The translations under genes and the position numbers were made by a program. DNA of 64,000 nucleotides from Morella rubra. Its lineage: Eukaryota; Streptophyta; Magnoliopsida; Fagales; Myricaceae. Location of the stretch: positions 17,984,417 to 18,048,416 of the forward strand of contig CM025855.1 of the NCBI GenBank assembly GCA_003952965.2. The letters are read 5' to 3'. The notes under the pieces were generated by a model, which worked only from the letters and a program-made list of their open reading frames with translations, was not told the DNA's origin and did not search any database. Positions 22,574 to 34,253 of the stretch are shown here, one piece after another (within the stretch, counting starts at the first letter, position 1; each line of letters begins with the position of its first letter).

Positions 22574-23796
22574 TGTTAGCCAAAGGTTATTCCTTGAGCA
22601 ATCTAATTCGATTTTGATGATAACAAATGGTTAAATAGCTTCGAAGTATTTAGGCTTACGTGGTGGTCAATCCACATTCCCATTAATTCATTTCAATTTG
22701 ATTTAGTCTTTCTCACTTGTACAAAACCCTATATTTGTATCAAACACCATGACTGTCACTTAAATGTTCATATTTTATAATGTAGGAGTTTTCAAAAACA
22801 AGTGAAAAGGAAATTACAATATCCAAGTACTGAAAAACTCCTCCAGCAAAGATGGTGTCGACACATAGTGGATATGGAGTTGACACATTGCACTACAACC
22901 CGAGAGCCATTTTTGTGGTGTCAACACACGTGAAGAAAGTGTCGACACATGAGAAGATTTTGTCGACACATGAGAAGATAGTGTCAACATATGCCACTAA
23001 CACCCAAGAGCCTCATTCTAGACATGAAGATGGTGTCGACACATGTTGCAGAATTGCTATCCAATTCAAAACGACACCAGCACTCATTTATGACATTATA
23101 GCAGTAAGAGCACCTCTCTAACATTACAATAAAGCCCTTGCGGATCACTCAAGACAGAAGGCATATAAATTGAACAAGATAGAGAGAGGAAAGTTCACCA
23201 CTTGCATCATCATTCATGACCTATCCTACCAAGAGAAAGAAAAGAGCAAAAGAAGAAAGCTTGCATAAATTCCTAGAAATCTACTGCTGCCACTTGCCAT
23301 TACTATAGTATTAAATGTCTGATCTTGTCCTGTTGCTCTTTGTTGTGTCTTGCACATCAAGCTTTAATAGTCATTATTTACTACTTCTTTCATCAAACCT
23401 TAAAAAACACTAATATGTGGGTAGCACTTGAGCCTACCCGTGCGGTTAGAAGAAATATTATCGTGAATGTGAGATTTGTTGTAAGAGTTAGAGTGTGACC
23501 TCGGCAAAATGCTTGTAATGGTGGTTACTTAGCACCCGGAAGCTAAGGTGTGATTACTATTAGGCAAGAGTGGAGAAAACCCAAGTAGCGCAATAGCCAT
23601 GTTGGTGGACTTTGACAAGTCTTGGCTAAACCACCTAAGAATATTGGTGTTATCTCTCTTCCCTTACTCTTTATTATTTATTGTGCTGCGATTTATTACT
23701 CCTAAAATGCTTTTATATTTGGGTTATTCTTGCAAAAGTTTAAGATTTTATTAAAACTCAATTCAACCCCCTCTTGGGTTGTCACCTAGACTGACA
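22574..23796 (+). repeat. 3' LTR of element A (family S1)
   Basis: This is a full-length S1 LTR, from 'tgttagccaaaggttattcc' to '...cacctagactgaca', 1223 bases. It includes the palindrome array (about 22855-23045) and the conserved end 'aattcaaccccctcttgggttg'. The 3' flank is AATAT. The 5' LTR is truncated, so no duplication can be matched. Confidence 0.9.
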
Positions 23797-23841
23797 AATA
23801 TGTTACAGGCAGCTAAAGTATTGGCTTTTAGTCAGAATCAA

Positions 23842-25084
23842 TGTTTTGAGGATAACAATAGAAGTAATTGAGATGTGAAGAAAAATGGATCCAAAATGAG
23901 CACGAAGCGATCAAGCAACATTCCCTTCAATGGAAGTGCTCTTAAAGTGAAGACTTAAAATGCTACAGTAATCTTTGTAACTCTAAGACTTCAAAACTTG
24001 CATGAACTATTTTACCCCTTGTTTTGAAGATTTAAAAATGTTTTAAATGGCTTTAAATATCCCAATTAAACTCCCAAACCTTTTTACATACTTATGGGAA
24101 GTTAGTCTTTAAAACTGGGTATTTTAAGTTGGTCAAAATCGTGTTTTTAAAACAACCAGATCATGTGCTTAAGTTATGGAGGTCGATCAGTCTTTGACCG
24201 CTTGGTATAGCGGTTGACCGGTTAGTTTGAAAAGTGAAGAAAAAGAGCCATTCTGACCTCTAACATTATGACCGTTGGGTAACATAAACCTACAGTGATC
24301 GACCAGCTCATGTAGCAGTCGACCGGTTCGTTGTGAGTTTTTTTACAGCTCAACTCTCAATAGCTATTAATGGCTATTTTTCTTATGAGGCCTATATAAA
24401 GCCATTCCTACGCCTTTTAAAAGTTGCTTGATGACCAAAATCATTTTTCTAAGGCTAAGAGTGATCTAAAACCTTTCAAACCATGTTCAAACATCATTCA
24501 CACATAATCAACACTTTTACATCCTTGTTATTGTGTGAAGCCTTAGAGATAGAAATTTCACATTGTAACATCTACTCCATCAAGGGAGTCTTAGTGGCCA
24601 TTTTTGTTCATCCCTATACACTTTTAAGAGAGTGATTCTCTTGTTTCCTTTTGGTGAGGGTTGTTCATCAAAAGAAGGAGATTGGAGAGGTTTGTTCTCA
24701 AACTCGTTCTTGAGGCTTGAAGAGGTGTTTCTCAAGCTCAAGTGTAAGAAAAGCTCTCCCTTGGTTGAAGGGAGCATAGTGGAAAACCTCAAGGCTTGGT
24801 AAAGGAGCTTGAGGGGTGGATGTAGGCGGGTTTGCCGAACCACCTAAAAATCTTGTGTTTGCTTCTCTTCCCTTATCTCCTTACATTGTGCTACTAGTTT
24901 CTTGTTCTAAGTTTTATTTCTCATATTTGAGTTGCAATATATATTCTTGTGTTTAATCTTTTATTGCAATCGCTTCTCTTTGTGAGACTTGTAGCTAGCA
25001 AACACTTTCTAAAGGATGAGTTTCGAAAAAGTTTTGAAACCCAATTCACCCCCCTCTTGGGTTGCCTTAATCCTAGGATTTACA
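23842..25084 (+). repeat. Probable LTR of another copia family (L6)
   Basis: The unit begins 'tgttttgaggataacaatag' and ends 'ccctcttgggttgcc...ggatttaca', the usual TG...CA form. It contains a transcribed-leader-like region with 'gatgtaggcgggtttgccgaaccacc'. Motifs of GTCGAC type (ggtcgatcag, cagtcgaccggttcg) occur at 24181-24330. No primer-binding site follows and no 5-bp duplication was found (ATCAA before, TGAAG after). The left end is therefore uncertain. Confidence 0.6.
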
Positions 25085-25800
25085 TGAAGAACTTATCAAG
25101 AAGGAGAAAGATACCCTCATGATAATGGAAAAGTCAAAGTCAACTTTGGGACAACAATTAAACCTAAGGGAAAGAAATTTAAGAAAAAAGAGGTCTCAGC
25201 CTTGCTCGAATGCAATGAAGGAGGACAAGAATGAGCCAGCTAAAAGGGCAAAAGAAAATTGTGTCCACTGCGGCAAACTAGGATTTCTAATTTGCGAAAT
25301 GTTTATTTGTCATTGAAATCAATTTAATTGATGGTCCATTAAATTCATTAGGGTTCGATTTGGGCACAACCTTTGATATCTACAAAATGTTGCAAGGGCT
25401 TTAGAAAACTTGAAGACTCGATGAGCAGGAAGTCATTGTGAAGATGGGGACAACTACAAGTATTAAAGCGACTAACATACGGACTTTTGATTTGAGTCTA
25501 CAATGTAACAAGTTTTGATTTTAAAAGATTGTCTTTATGTACCAGAATGACGTAGAAACATAATTTTTGTTTCAAAACTCTTAATATATGGATATTCCAC
25601 TGTTTTTTACTTCAAAACTTATTATTAATTTTAAACGTTACTTTATAGCTAAAGGCACTATTATTATGGTCTTTATATTTTGCAAAATGTTTGTGGTCTC
25701 TGTGAATAATAGTGTAGTTTTTTGTATGTTGTGTTGCCAAATTAATATTGTCGATTTCTGGTTTTTTCTGCATACGATAGTATAAGACAATTAATACTCA
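25085..25800 (+). pseudogene. Copia gag/protease fragment
   Basis: It starts in a Lys-rich gag tail, open over 25119-25316, with KENCVHCGKLG resembling a zinc-finger start (CX2C). Beyond it, HLGTTLDIYKMLQGL-like and EVIVKMGTTTSIKA-like blocks (about 25365-25460) resemble the segment after the protease active site in Tork/TAR-type copia elements. A CLYVPE-type block follows near 25535. The frame is broken. The insertion of L6 next to it may have removed its left part. Confidence 0.5.
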
Positions 25801-26208
25801 ATAAATTAATTAAATTACAAATATAAAAAATCTACCATATTTGCTAGCGTTCGTTGGAACGATCAGAAACCATAAGATTGATGCACAAATACTTTTGTTG
25901 ACCTCACTTCTTCTTTGTAATGTTTTTACTATATATGTAGTTCTACATATTGATTTTTAAAAAACAAACTATATGATAGAGGCGCAACGTTTTGCAAATG
26001 TTTGGATGTGAATTCAATTTATCTAGCATCAATTGAGACGATCATAAGTCTAATTTGACGATTTAACATCGCATGAAACATTGTTTTCCTTGAAAACACG
26101 TACTCGTCCGAAAATATTTTTTTTCGTCCCAAAAAAAGAGTTCCAAACCACATAAAACGGTATCAGTCATTATTTTTTTGGAACGAGAATGAAGTCTATC
26201 CCAACAAT
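25801..26208. other. AT-rich unassigned DNA, possible DNA-transposon remnant
   Basis: I see no gene. Motifs of 'acgatcataag' or 'acgatcagaaaccataag' type recur (about 25858 and 26038). 'gttcg' and 'gaacg' motifs continue on the far side of the nested LTR (27464-27780: 'gttcgaacgggtgtgag', 'gtttgaacgcg'). Such subterminal repeats suggest a cut-and-paste element, but I could not find the termini. Confidence 0.3.
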
Positions 26209-27463
26209 TGTTAGCCCAAGGTTGCTTCTTGAGCAATCTAATTCGATTTTGATGATAACAAACGATAAAATAGCTTTGGAGTATTTTAGATCAAATGGTT
26301 GTCAATCCACATTTCATTCAAGTCAATTCAATTTCATTTATTCTCTCTTAATGACATATAGCCCTATATATAATTGTATTAAACACCATGGCTTGCACTT
26401 AAATGATTACATTTTTCATTGTAGCAGTTTTCAAGTCAAAGTCGAAAGGATTGTCTATCTTTAAAGCACTGAAAAACTCCTCCAACAAAGATGGTGTCGA
26501 CACATTAGGTGTAGGTGTCGACACATTGCACTGCAACCAGAGAGCCATTTTGCTGGTGTCGACATATGTGAAGCAAAGTGTTGACACATGAGAAGATAAT
26601 GCCGACACATGAGGAAGATAATGTCGACACATGCCACAGACACCTAAGAGCTATTCCCATGCTTGAAGATGGTGTTGACACATCGGACCAAATGTTGACA
26701 CATGTTGCGTTCCCTATTTTTTAAAGATGACATCAGCTCGGATTTTAAAACATTGTGGCACTTAGGGCACCTCTCCAAAAAGGCCCTTGGGGACCACCCA
26801 AGACTAAGGCTTATAAATAGAACAAAATGGAGAGAGAAAAGGCATTGCTTGCATCATCAATCTTGACCTAGCCTACCAAGAGAGAGAAAAGAACAAAAGA
26901 AGAAATTTGCACAAATCTCGAGAAAGCTACTACTGCCACTTGCCATCTTTGTAGCAATCAATCTCTGATCTTTGTCTACTTGCTCATCATTGTGCCTTGT
27001 ATTTGCACAACAAGCTTTTAGACCTATTGTTTATTACTTCTTTCATCAAACCTTGAAAAACATCAAAGTGTAGGATACACTTGAGCCTACCCACGAGGAT
27101 AAAAGAAATCTTACCGTGAGTGTGAAATTTGTTGTAAGAGTTGAAGCATGAGCTCAAGAAAATGGTTGAAACGGTTACTTAGCATCCGGAAGCTAAAGTG
27201 TGACTACTATTGGATTATAGTAGAGAAAACCCAAGGAAGGCAATAGCCTTGGGAGTGGACATAGGCAAGTCTTGGCCGAACTACTGAAAAATATCAGTGT
27301 TATCTCTTCCTCCTTACTCTGCTTTATTTATTACCTTTATTTATGATGCTGAAATATATTCCATTGAAACACTTTTTGATTTGGGTTATTATTGAAAAAG
27401 TTTCAGATTTTATTAAAACTCAATTCACCCCATCCCCCTCTTGGGTTGTTCTCTAGACTTACA
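26209..27463 (+). repeat. LTR of family S1, probably solo
   Basis: A complete S1 LTR, 'tgttagcccaaggttgctt' to '...ctctagacttaca', 1255 bases. It carries a palindrome array at about 26495-26705. The flanks are ACAAT and AAAAC, which do not match. No primer-binding site or polypurine tract adjoins it, so it is probably an old solo LTR with decayed or rearranged flanks. Confidence 0.75.
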
Positions 27464-28365
27464 AAAACATTCGTCCAAACAAACATATTACTGTTCGAAC
27501 GGGTGTGAGTTTTCTATTATGTTTTGTCCAAATGCAAATTAAACAATCTTCAATTTATGGTTTGATACCGTTCTTTCCATTTGAACATTTGTTGTCAATC
27601 TCATTGTTTACAGTTCCCACTCGTTAGAACAGTTACAGGCAAAAGCATTCTTTGCAGCTCGAATGTTTTGAGAGAGATGGTTCATTATCGTTCTATATAG
27701 TTTGAACGCGAAGATTGGATCCTTGCGACCTCAATCAAATCGTAGTTTTCACGGCGTCTAACCCATTGTACGGTGTTAGGAATGGGATTTTATTTTTTCT
27801 TTTTTAAATAAAAAAATAACTGCGATTTTTTATATTGGACATATAATCGAATAGCTTATGCTGAATTAGAAGTCATAAATTTCAATAACTAAAAAAAATT
27901 GATATTAAAAAATAATGTCGAAAAAGTAACGAAACAAATAAAATGAACTAACTCTTGGCGTTGCTGCTGCTATTGAAAGATGCCCTCTCTCTCTGCTTGC
28001 TTGGCCGTGAACTCTTTGTAGTCTTTCTCCCTAATATCTCGCATCTGCTCATCCAAACAATAACCGTGTAACATGTTATGTCATAACATAAAATCCATAA
28101 ATTAATAAATACATGTGAAAAGAAATAATTATCTCAAAATTATACTAAATAAGAGATTTTGGAGGCATATTTCCAACAGGGTGATGCCGAGGGTCAATGT
28201 TGTAGGCAAAGACCAGGTGCATCATCTGCCAAAAGGGAAAAATGTGACTTAACAGTGGTATTTGAAGGGTGAAACGTGTGAAAGTTGGTAGTTTAGGGTT
28301 CAAAATATTTAAAACAGTTAGTAGGAGTGTGCTATGTGTCAACAATGATAGTTTAGGATGCAATG
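27464..28365 (-). pseudogene. Possible En/Spm-type transposon gene remnant
   Basis: Minus-strand translation near 27960-28060 reads EQMRDIREKDYKEFTAKQAEREG, which resembles the C-terminal coiled region of plant En/Spm (CACTA) ORF products. A separate minus-strand stretch (28145-28200) reads YNIDPRHHPVGNMPPK. The reading is too short and broken to establish a product. The alternative is an unrelated host gene fragment. 27464-27950 carries no readable gene. Confidence 0.25.
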
Positions 28366-28950
28366 TCCAAATAACCCAAAGTTAATAGGTGAATGTGTAT
28401 TTATCCCGAAATTAAACCTATATAATTAAGCGGATAACTGTCACCGGGTAATCACACATAAAACACAGTGTCCTAGGTTGCATGTGCATCCAAATGCATA
28501 CTCCAAGAATCGAAAGTAGTTCTTAATCTAGGAATGTTTATATATATACTTATGGCTTCTCTTTCAAGTAATATATGAGGCATTGTTCTTAAGGCGGATG
28601 TGGTCATCACAAGGCTTCCGTTGACTCGTATTCAAAATATTAAATAATCATATTGCATTTCTTTCTTCATACGAATAATCTGTCATATAAGTAAAATAGA
28701 ATATATATATATATATATATATGTAGATATTGGTTTTATATTGCAGCATGCAGCTTTGCCAAAAGAATAAAATAAAAGATATATCCTACATGTCCGTGAG
28801 AGGTGGTGTTAGGCAATTAAACTATTTTTGAGAAAACCTACCTATATTTTTACTTGTAATAGCTATTATTGTTTTCTTATCAGAACTAGCAATAGGTGAA
28901 GTTAATTATCATCTTAATCCCCAATTACTAGCTAGCTCAATATGCTGTAC
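28366..28950. other. AT-rich intergenic DNA with a TA microsatellite
   Basis: No gene seen. A (TA)n run of about 22 bases is at 28701-28722. Confidence 0.6.
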
Positions 28951-30240
28951 TATGACAGATTTGAAAGTTTGCCTACAGAAAATTAATTTATCAATTCTCT
29001 TTTTAGATCCCGAGAATTCTTCGATAATCTTTAGGTTCTCATCGAACTCACAATCTCGAGATTCCACAATAGCAGCTCAAGTGTTCTGCCTTCCTTCCTC
29101 TCCACGCTCACAACTATCTGAGGGTTTTCTCTGAGTCCTGATGGCCAACTCTCAGACTAATAATTAGTCCATTCCATTAATTAGGGCAGACTATCTCATA
29201 GCTATCCTTATATATGAAAACCCTAGTTGTGATAGTGCGTGGGATCGTTAGGGATCTCAAATCTCAGCCGAAGGATCACATGGTAAAACTCATTTTCCAT
29301 TAACTCCTTTATATTCTTTTATTCCAAATTTTGGGCTTCTACTAATTGTAATCAAGTCCACCAACATATTACAATTCACCCCCGAGAATTTTGAGATTGA
29401 TTTGTGAAATCCCTTTTGCTAACAATATGAACTTATTTATCCTTTCACCATTCTATATTCCACATGAGCCAATAGGATCAGAATAATATCACTGATTAAA
29501 TCCTTACCTCATATAATTCTTAATTCCAATCTGTAATTTGTTGATCTCCCAATTTGTTTCCAAAATAATTTATTAATTACACTGACCAGTGATTTTCCAA
29601 AGTTCGACCCCATACAGATTTAATAATATACTATCTCGTTAGGAGACTGGTGGATTTCTTATTGAGCATCTATACAAAACTATTTACTATATACAAGACC
29701 CAACTTTGTCTGGAATATTTGACCTATAAAGATCATCACCAAATGACTCGGTCAGAGCACAAGTATACAACAAACAATTCCATATAAACCTCTCAGGTCT
29801 AAGGATACCATAAGTCGATTGTGCTAAATATCATTCTCACCATCGGTGATCACTTCTAGAAGATATTCATATTAGATCCCGTTCAATGCATGTACCCTTA
29901 CAATGCATCCACTCTTTTACTTAAGGTCACCACCTCAATGACAGAGTCCATTATCCTATTTAATAGAGGCACAACGAGTGTAGACCTATACACATAAACA
30001 TGTACCTTGGTCTAGAACAAATGTCAAGTAAACAAGGAACCGAAAAGTCATACTCTCCGCCATTGATTCATTAGTCATTGGCATGACTTCTCTACAATGT
30101 CACTTAACAATAAAACTGTGTGACATCTTATGCCACAACACAATAGCAATAAAGAAATAAACACATGTGCTAAACACAAAGAAATAATTATCTTATAATC
30201 ATCCTTAAATAAAACTGGTTTTTAGGGCATACTTCTTACA
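28951..30240 (-). repeat. Copia LTR (family L7), probably solo
   Basis: It is about 1.29 kb and similar throughout to 32652-33972: shared 'gagaattcttc(g/a)ataatctt', 'ctccacgctcacaact', 'gactatctcatagctatcct'. Its minus-strand start is tgtaagaagtatgccc at the right end (30240), the common start of this copia LTR type. No primer-binding site or polypurine tract adjoins it, and no clean target duplication was found, so the left end is approximate. Confidence 0.65.
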
Positions 30241-30559
30241 AGATGGCTATATATAATCAAGAAGACCACTGAGGCATCACGAATTTCACCAAAAATCGAT
30301 GCGCAGCGTGCCGACGTTCATGCAAAATACATATATGTAAATTATTATTAATAAATTAGTAAAAAAATAAAAATAAAATACAGGAAAACAGAGGAAAAAA
30401 AATATAGGACGGTGCATGAATCTTGATATTATAAATTATTATAATAATTCAATTCAAAATTTATTTGAGATGAACCGTTTTCTCTATCCATCAAACTATA
30501 TTATTCTTCACCAGGCCAATCCCGACCGTGCCTATCTAAGCAAGAAATTCACACGCTAA

Positions 30560-30713
30560 TGAGTACTACAGAGATATATATATCTATGCCGCATCAAATA
30601 CGCTCCACTCTTTATCATAAATACTTATAAATACTAAACATCCCAAACACCAAACTACCACCAAACCAAAAAGTTTCAAATGAGATAAAGAAGAAAAGAA
30701 GAGAGGAAGAGAG
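30560..30713 (+). promoter_or_regulatory. Promoter and leader of the RNase T2 gene
   Basis: TATAAATA at 30626-30633 lies 80 bases upstream of the start codon at 30714, a normal plant core-promoter spacing. The leader is purine-rich (aagaagaaaagaagagagg). A second AT-rich box, tatatatatcta, is at about 30575. Regulation cannot be read from this. Confidence 0.6.
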
Positions 30714-31710
30714 ATGAAATCCAACTATTCTTTCCTTGTGAAGCTTCTAATAGTACAATGTCTGGCAATTTCTTATGCATCGCAAGGATCATATGATTTC
30801 TTTTACTTTGTACATCAGGTACATGATGATCCTTTCTTTATAGAGCTTAGTTATAATACTCTTGATTACATTATTTTCCTACCCTCTTGAATATTGTAAG
30901 CATGCTTCTCAAATTTTTGTTCGCTCCTTTAATTAGTGGCTAGGCTCATATTGTGATACAACGCAAGGTTACCGCTATTCAACAACAGATTTTGGCATCC
31001 ACGGCCTCTGGCCCAATTATGACGATGGCTCATATCCCTCTAACTGTGATCCTAACAACCCTTTTGATCTGTCGCCGTTACCTATGCAAACCTACTTTGG
31101 CTCCTGAAATTGTTCTTAGTTGTCATGTCTGACAAACGAGTAGTATTCCAACTCAATATTCTCATATCAATGTCTATGATGGTGCAGATTTCGGACTTGA
31201 CATCGCAACTGTAAGTAAGTTGGCCATCACTACCATGCCCAAGTAGTGACGACACGAGCTTTTGAACTCATGAATGGGACAAGCACGGGATTTGCTCAGA
31301 GTCTGTTCTAGATGAACATGCGTACTTCCAAGCAGCTCTTAACCTCAAAAGACAAGCAAGAACACTCCAATTCCTCGAAAGTGCTGGTAACTTCCTTTTT
31401 CCGTTATCACATCATTAAGCCTAAATTAATGGTTCGTATTCAACATGTTTTTAACCATTGAGGGGTGATTTCTTCGTTAATAGGAATTCAACCTGACGGG
31501 GGTTTCTACAGCTTAACTAGCATAAAGAACGCTATACAAGGAGGACTTGGATAAGAACCTTACATAGATTGCAACGCTGATGCATCGGGGAATAGCCAAA
31601 TGTACCAAGTTTATCTTTTGGTTGACTATTACGGATCGAGCTTTATAGATTATCCAGTGTTCCCTACTGGTGGTTCTTGTCCCTCTAGCATTGAGTTCCC
31701 AACCATCTAA
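30714..31710 (+). pseudogene. S-like ribonuclease (RNase T2 family), pseudogene
   Basis: T2 enzymes are secreted or vacuolar RNases that cleave RNA via 2',3'-cyclic phosphates. Exon 1 (30714-30818) encodes a hydrophobic signal peptide, then YDFFYFVHQ. A GT-AG intron (30819-30936) follows. Exon 2 carries active-site block FGIHGLWPNY, and further on HEWDKHG, so both catalytic His are present. A possible second intron ends at the AG at 31186-31187, but its donor is unclear. Intron 31387-31483 is GT-AG, and the last exon ends EFPTI at 31708-31710. In-frame stops lie at 31212, 31263 and 31552. The conserved SCCYP segment reads GYRYS, and a later Cys is Tyr. The C-terminus favours an S-like (class I) rather than self-incompatibility RNase. 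Confidence 0.88.
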
Positions 31711-32651
31711 CTTGTAGGAGAGGAATGAAAGCACGATGCTATATGGAAACTACCTAGCCAAAACATAATTACATTATATCGTAACTCCTTGCGTTGCTGG
31801 TTGGATCATTTATGTGACTCCTAAAATAAATGAAATGTCATGAGTGATAAAATGTTTGCTAGACAGTGTTTTACCTAGCAAGTTTTACCCAATAAATGTT
31901 GCCATCTTTGCGTGGCGGTATTTTATTTCAACATTGTGAAAAGTACCACGAGATAAAACATAGTGGCTCCTTTATGTCAAGGGGACATTATTTTCTCTTC
32001 CAATAAATATTACACATTTCTTCTCTTCGAACTCCTCTTCTTGTTTTTTTGTTTTTAGTTTTTTACGTTTCCCTTTAACTTGTGTGCAACTGGCATGATT
32101 TACTACATGTATTTTACTGTTGGGCGAGGATAATTAACGGTGATATCTATTTGAATGTTAAAGAGGGACAATTTTTGCAGAAACTCTAAGCCTCAAAGAC
32201 AATTGACGGCCTCCATCAAAGCAGCTAGATATCCCATTTAGTTAAAATAACTTAATATTAAAATTATTTATTGAAAATGGATGTAGAAATTATGTGAATT
32301 TATCAAATAGTTAAAAACTATGGGTGGTTAACAGACTACTGGCCCCACACGACCCATTTCAAAGCGTACAAAATATCGATATATATAAGCACTCTGAGGC
32401 AAACACCAATCGCAGAAGTAAAAATTACGTCTGAAAAGTTTTTAACACTATACATTATACAAATGTCTATAAAACATATATGATTGCATTAACTTACTAC
32501 TAATAGAGCCTAGGAAATATAAAATTTACTGTACGTAAATGAGTTTTGCCACACAAGTTTACCGATTAACCAAATATAGCAGATGACCCAAGGTAATAAA
32601 AGATACATAAATAGCTATATCGCATAAGCTCTTGGCTCTCTAGGCTTACAA
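31711..32651. other. RNase 3' flank, no further gene
   Basis: A polyadenylation-type AATAAA lies at 31825-31830, 115 bases after the RNase stop codon, and another near 31893. The rest is AT-rich intergenic sequence in which I see no gene. Confidence 0.55.
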
Positions 32652-33251
32652 CAAATCTGAAAGTTACAACTGTGGAAAATTAACTTACCAATTCTCTTTA
32701 TTGATCCTGAGAATTCTTCAATAATCTTCAGGTTCTTGTCGATCTCACAATCTTGAGAATTTCACAAAAGTAGCCTAAGTGTTTTGCCTCCTTTCTCTCC
32801 ACGCTCACAACTGTCTGAGGGTTTTTTTGAGTCCTGATGGCCAACTCTAAAACTAACCATTAGGTAGACTATCTCATAGCTATCCTTATATATGAAAACC
32901 TTAGCTGTAATAGTGTGTGGGATCATTAGGGATCTCAGATCTCGGCCGAAGGATCATATGGGAAAACTTTTTTTCAATTAACCCCTTTATATTCTTAAAT
33001 TCTGAATTTTAGGCTTCTACTAATTGTAATCATGTCCATCAACATATTACAATTCAACCCTAAGAATTTGAGATTGATTTGGGAAATCCCTTTTGTTAAC
33101 AATTATTCATTTATTTCTCCTTCCACCACACTATATTCCATATGAGCTAATAGGACCGGAATATTATCATTGATAAAATCTCTATCTCATATAATTTTTA
33201 ATTTTATAATCTGTAACTCGTTGGACTCTCGAATTGTTTCAAAGCAATTTC

Positions 33252-33293
<42 letters not shown>

Positions 33294-33972
33294 TATATTA
33301 ATTTCGAAAAATATTTCTGCAAGATTCTTCTAGCCAAAGATTTTTTTTCTCGAGTCCAACACTATACAGATATACTTGAATATACTGTCTCATAAAGAGA
33401 TTGGTGGATTCCTTATTGAGCATTTATACAAACTCATTCATCACGCATAAGACTTGACGTTATCTGAAATGTTTGACCTAGAAAGATCATCACTAAATGG
33501 CTTGGTCAAAGTACAAGTACACAATAAACAAATCTGCACAAACCTCTCAGGTCTGAGGATAACATAAACAAATTGCGCTGAATACCTTCTCAATATCAAT
33601 GATCACTTCTAAAAGGTATCCATATTTGATCCTATTTAGTGCATGTACTCCTACATTAAACCCACTCGTTTGCTTAAGGTTACCACCTCATTGACTGAGT
33701 ACATCATCCTATTTAATAGAGACATAATAAGCATAGACCTATTGTACATAAATATGTACCTTGTCTAGAACAAAACATTAAGTGTACAAGGAACCAAAAA
33801 GTCATATTCCCAGCCTTTGATTCATTAATCATTGGCATAACTTTCATACAATGTCACTCAATAATAACTGTGTAACATCTTATGTCACAATATATTACCC
33901 AATATAAATATAAATAGGTGGCATCTAACTAACAATTATTTAGAATAATGATTTTTAGGGCATATTTCTTAG
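32652..33972 (-). repeat. 3' LTR of element D (copia family L7)
   Basis: This matches 28951-30240. On the minus strand it begins tctaagaaatatgccc at 33972 and is immediately preceded by the purine tract aagtgagaga, a polypurine tract. It is therefore the 3' LTR of a minus-strand element whose body lies to the right. It includes a (TA)n microsatellite of about 37 bases at 33256-33292. The left end is approximate. Confidence 0.7.
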
Positions 33973-34253
33973 AATCTCTCACTTGCACTAAAAAACATTC
34001 AGACATGTATCTCATACCCATGTATCTCCTTTCTATACAATTTGCCTTTTAATGGTGGAGTTATCTGTTGTAACCAATTTACAACTTCTCCAACCCAAGT
34101 ACCTTTACCCAATGTTTATACATAAATCCAAAATTGATCAACTATCAATTATACTTGAATTTGTATATCCTTGGACAATCTACAAATTCTCGACTCCAAA
34201 CACTATCAATTAGCGTTTAATACTTCTTAAGTGTTTGAGTAAATTAAAAATAT

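Larger units (their letters stand above)
463..23796 (+). mobile_element. Element A: old Sirevirus-like Ty1/copia element split by nested insertions
   Basis: I infer one element from parts in the same orientation and order: truncated 5' LTR (463-1046), degenerate primer-binding site, gag-pol remains (1147-4982), then the extra ORF (20205-22030), polypurine tract (22560-22573) and 3' LTR (22574-23796). The two LTRs belong to the same palindrome-rich family. Elements B and A share gag motifs, so they are the same family. DNA between 4983 and 20204 is later insertions: an L3 LTR fragment, a gypsy LTR fragment and element C. The end of RNase H and the start of the aORF are missing. The alternative is two separate fragments of the same family. 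The 5' end is lost, so a target-site duplication cannot test this. Confidence 0.6.

Noticed and set aside
25588..25785. Small plus-strand membrane-protein-like frame of 65 codons
   Set aside because: The hydrophobicity follows T-rich sequence in a decayed copia fragment; the region reads better as protease/pre-integrase remains in another frame.
26209..27463. A solo LTR with target duplication
   Set aside because: The LTR is clear, but the flanks ACAAT and AAAAC do not match, so I did not count it among the proven solo LTRs.
30714..31710. A functional self-incompatibility S-RNase and thus an S-locus
   Set aside because: Three in-frame stops and lost cysteines exclude function. The C-terminal and active-site context fits S-like class I RNases better, and no F-box gene is seen nearby.
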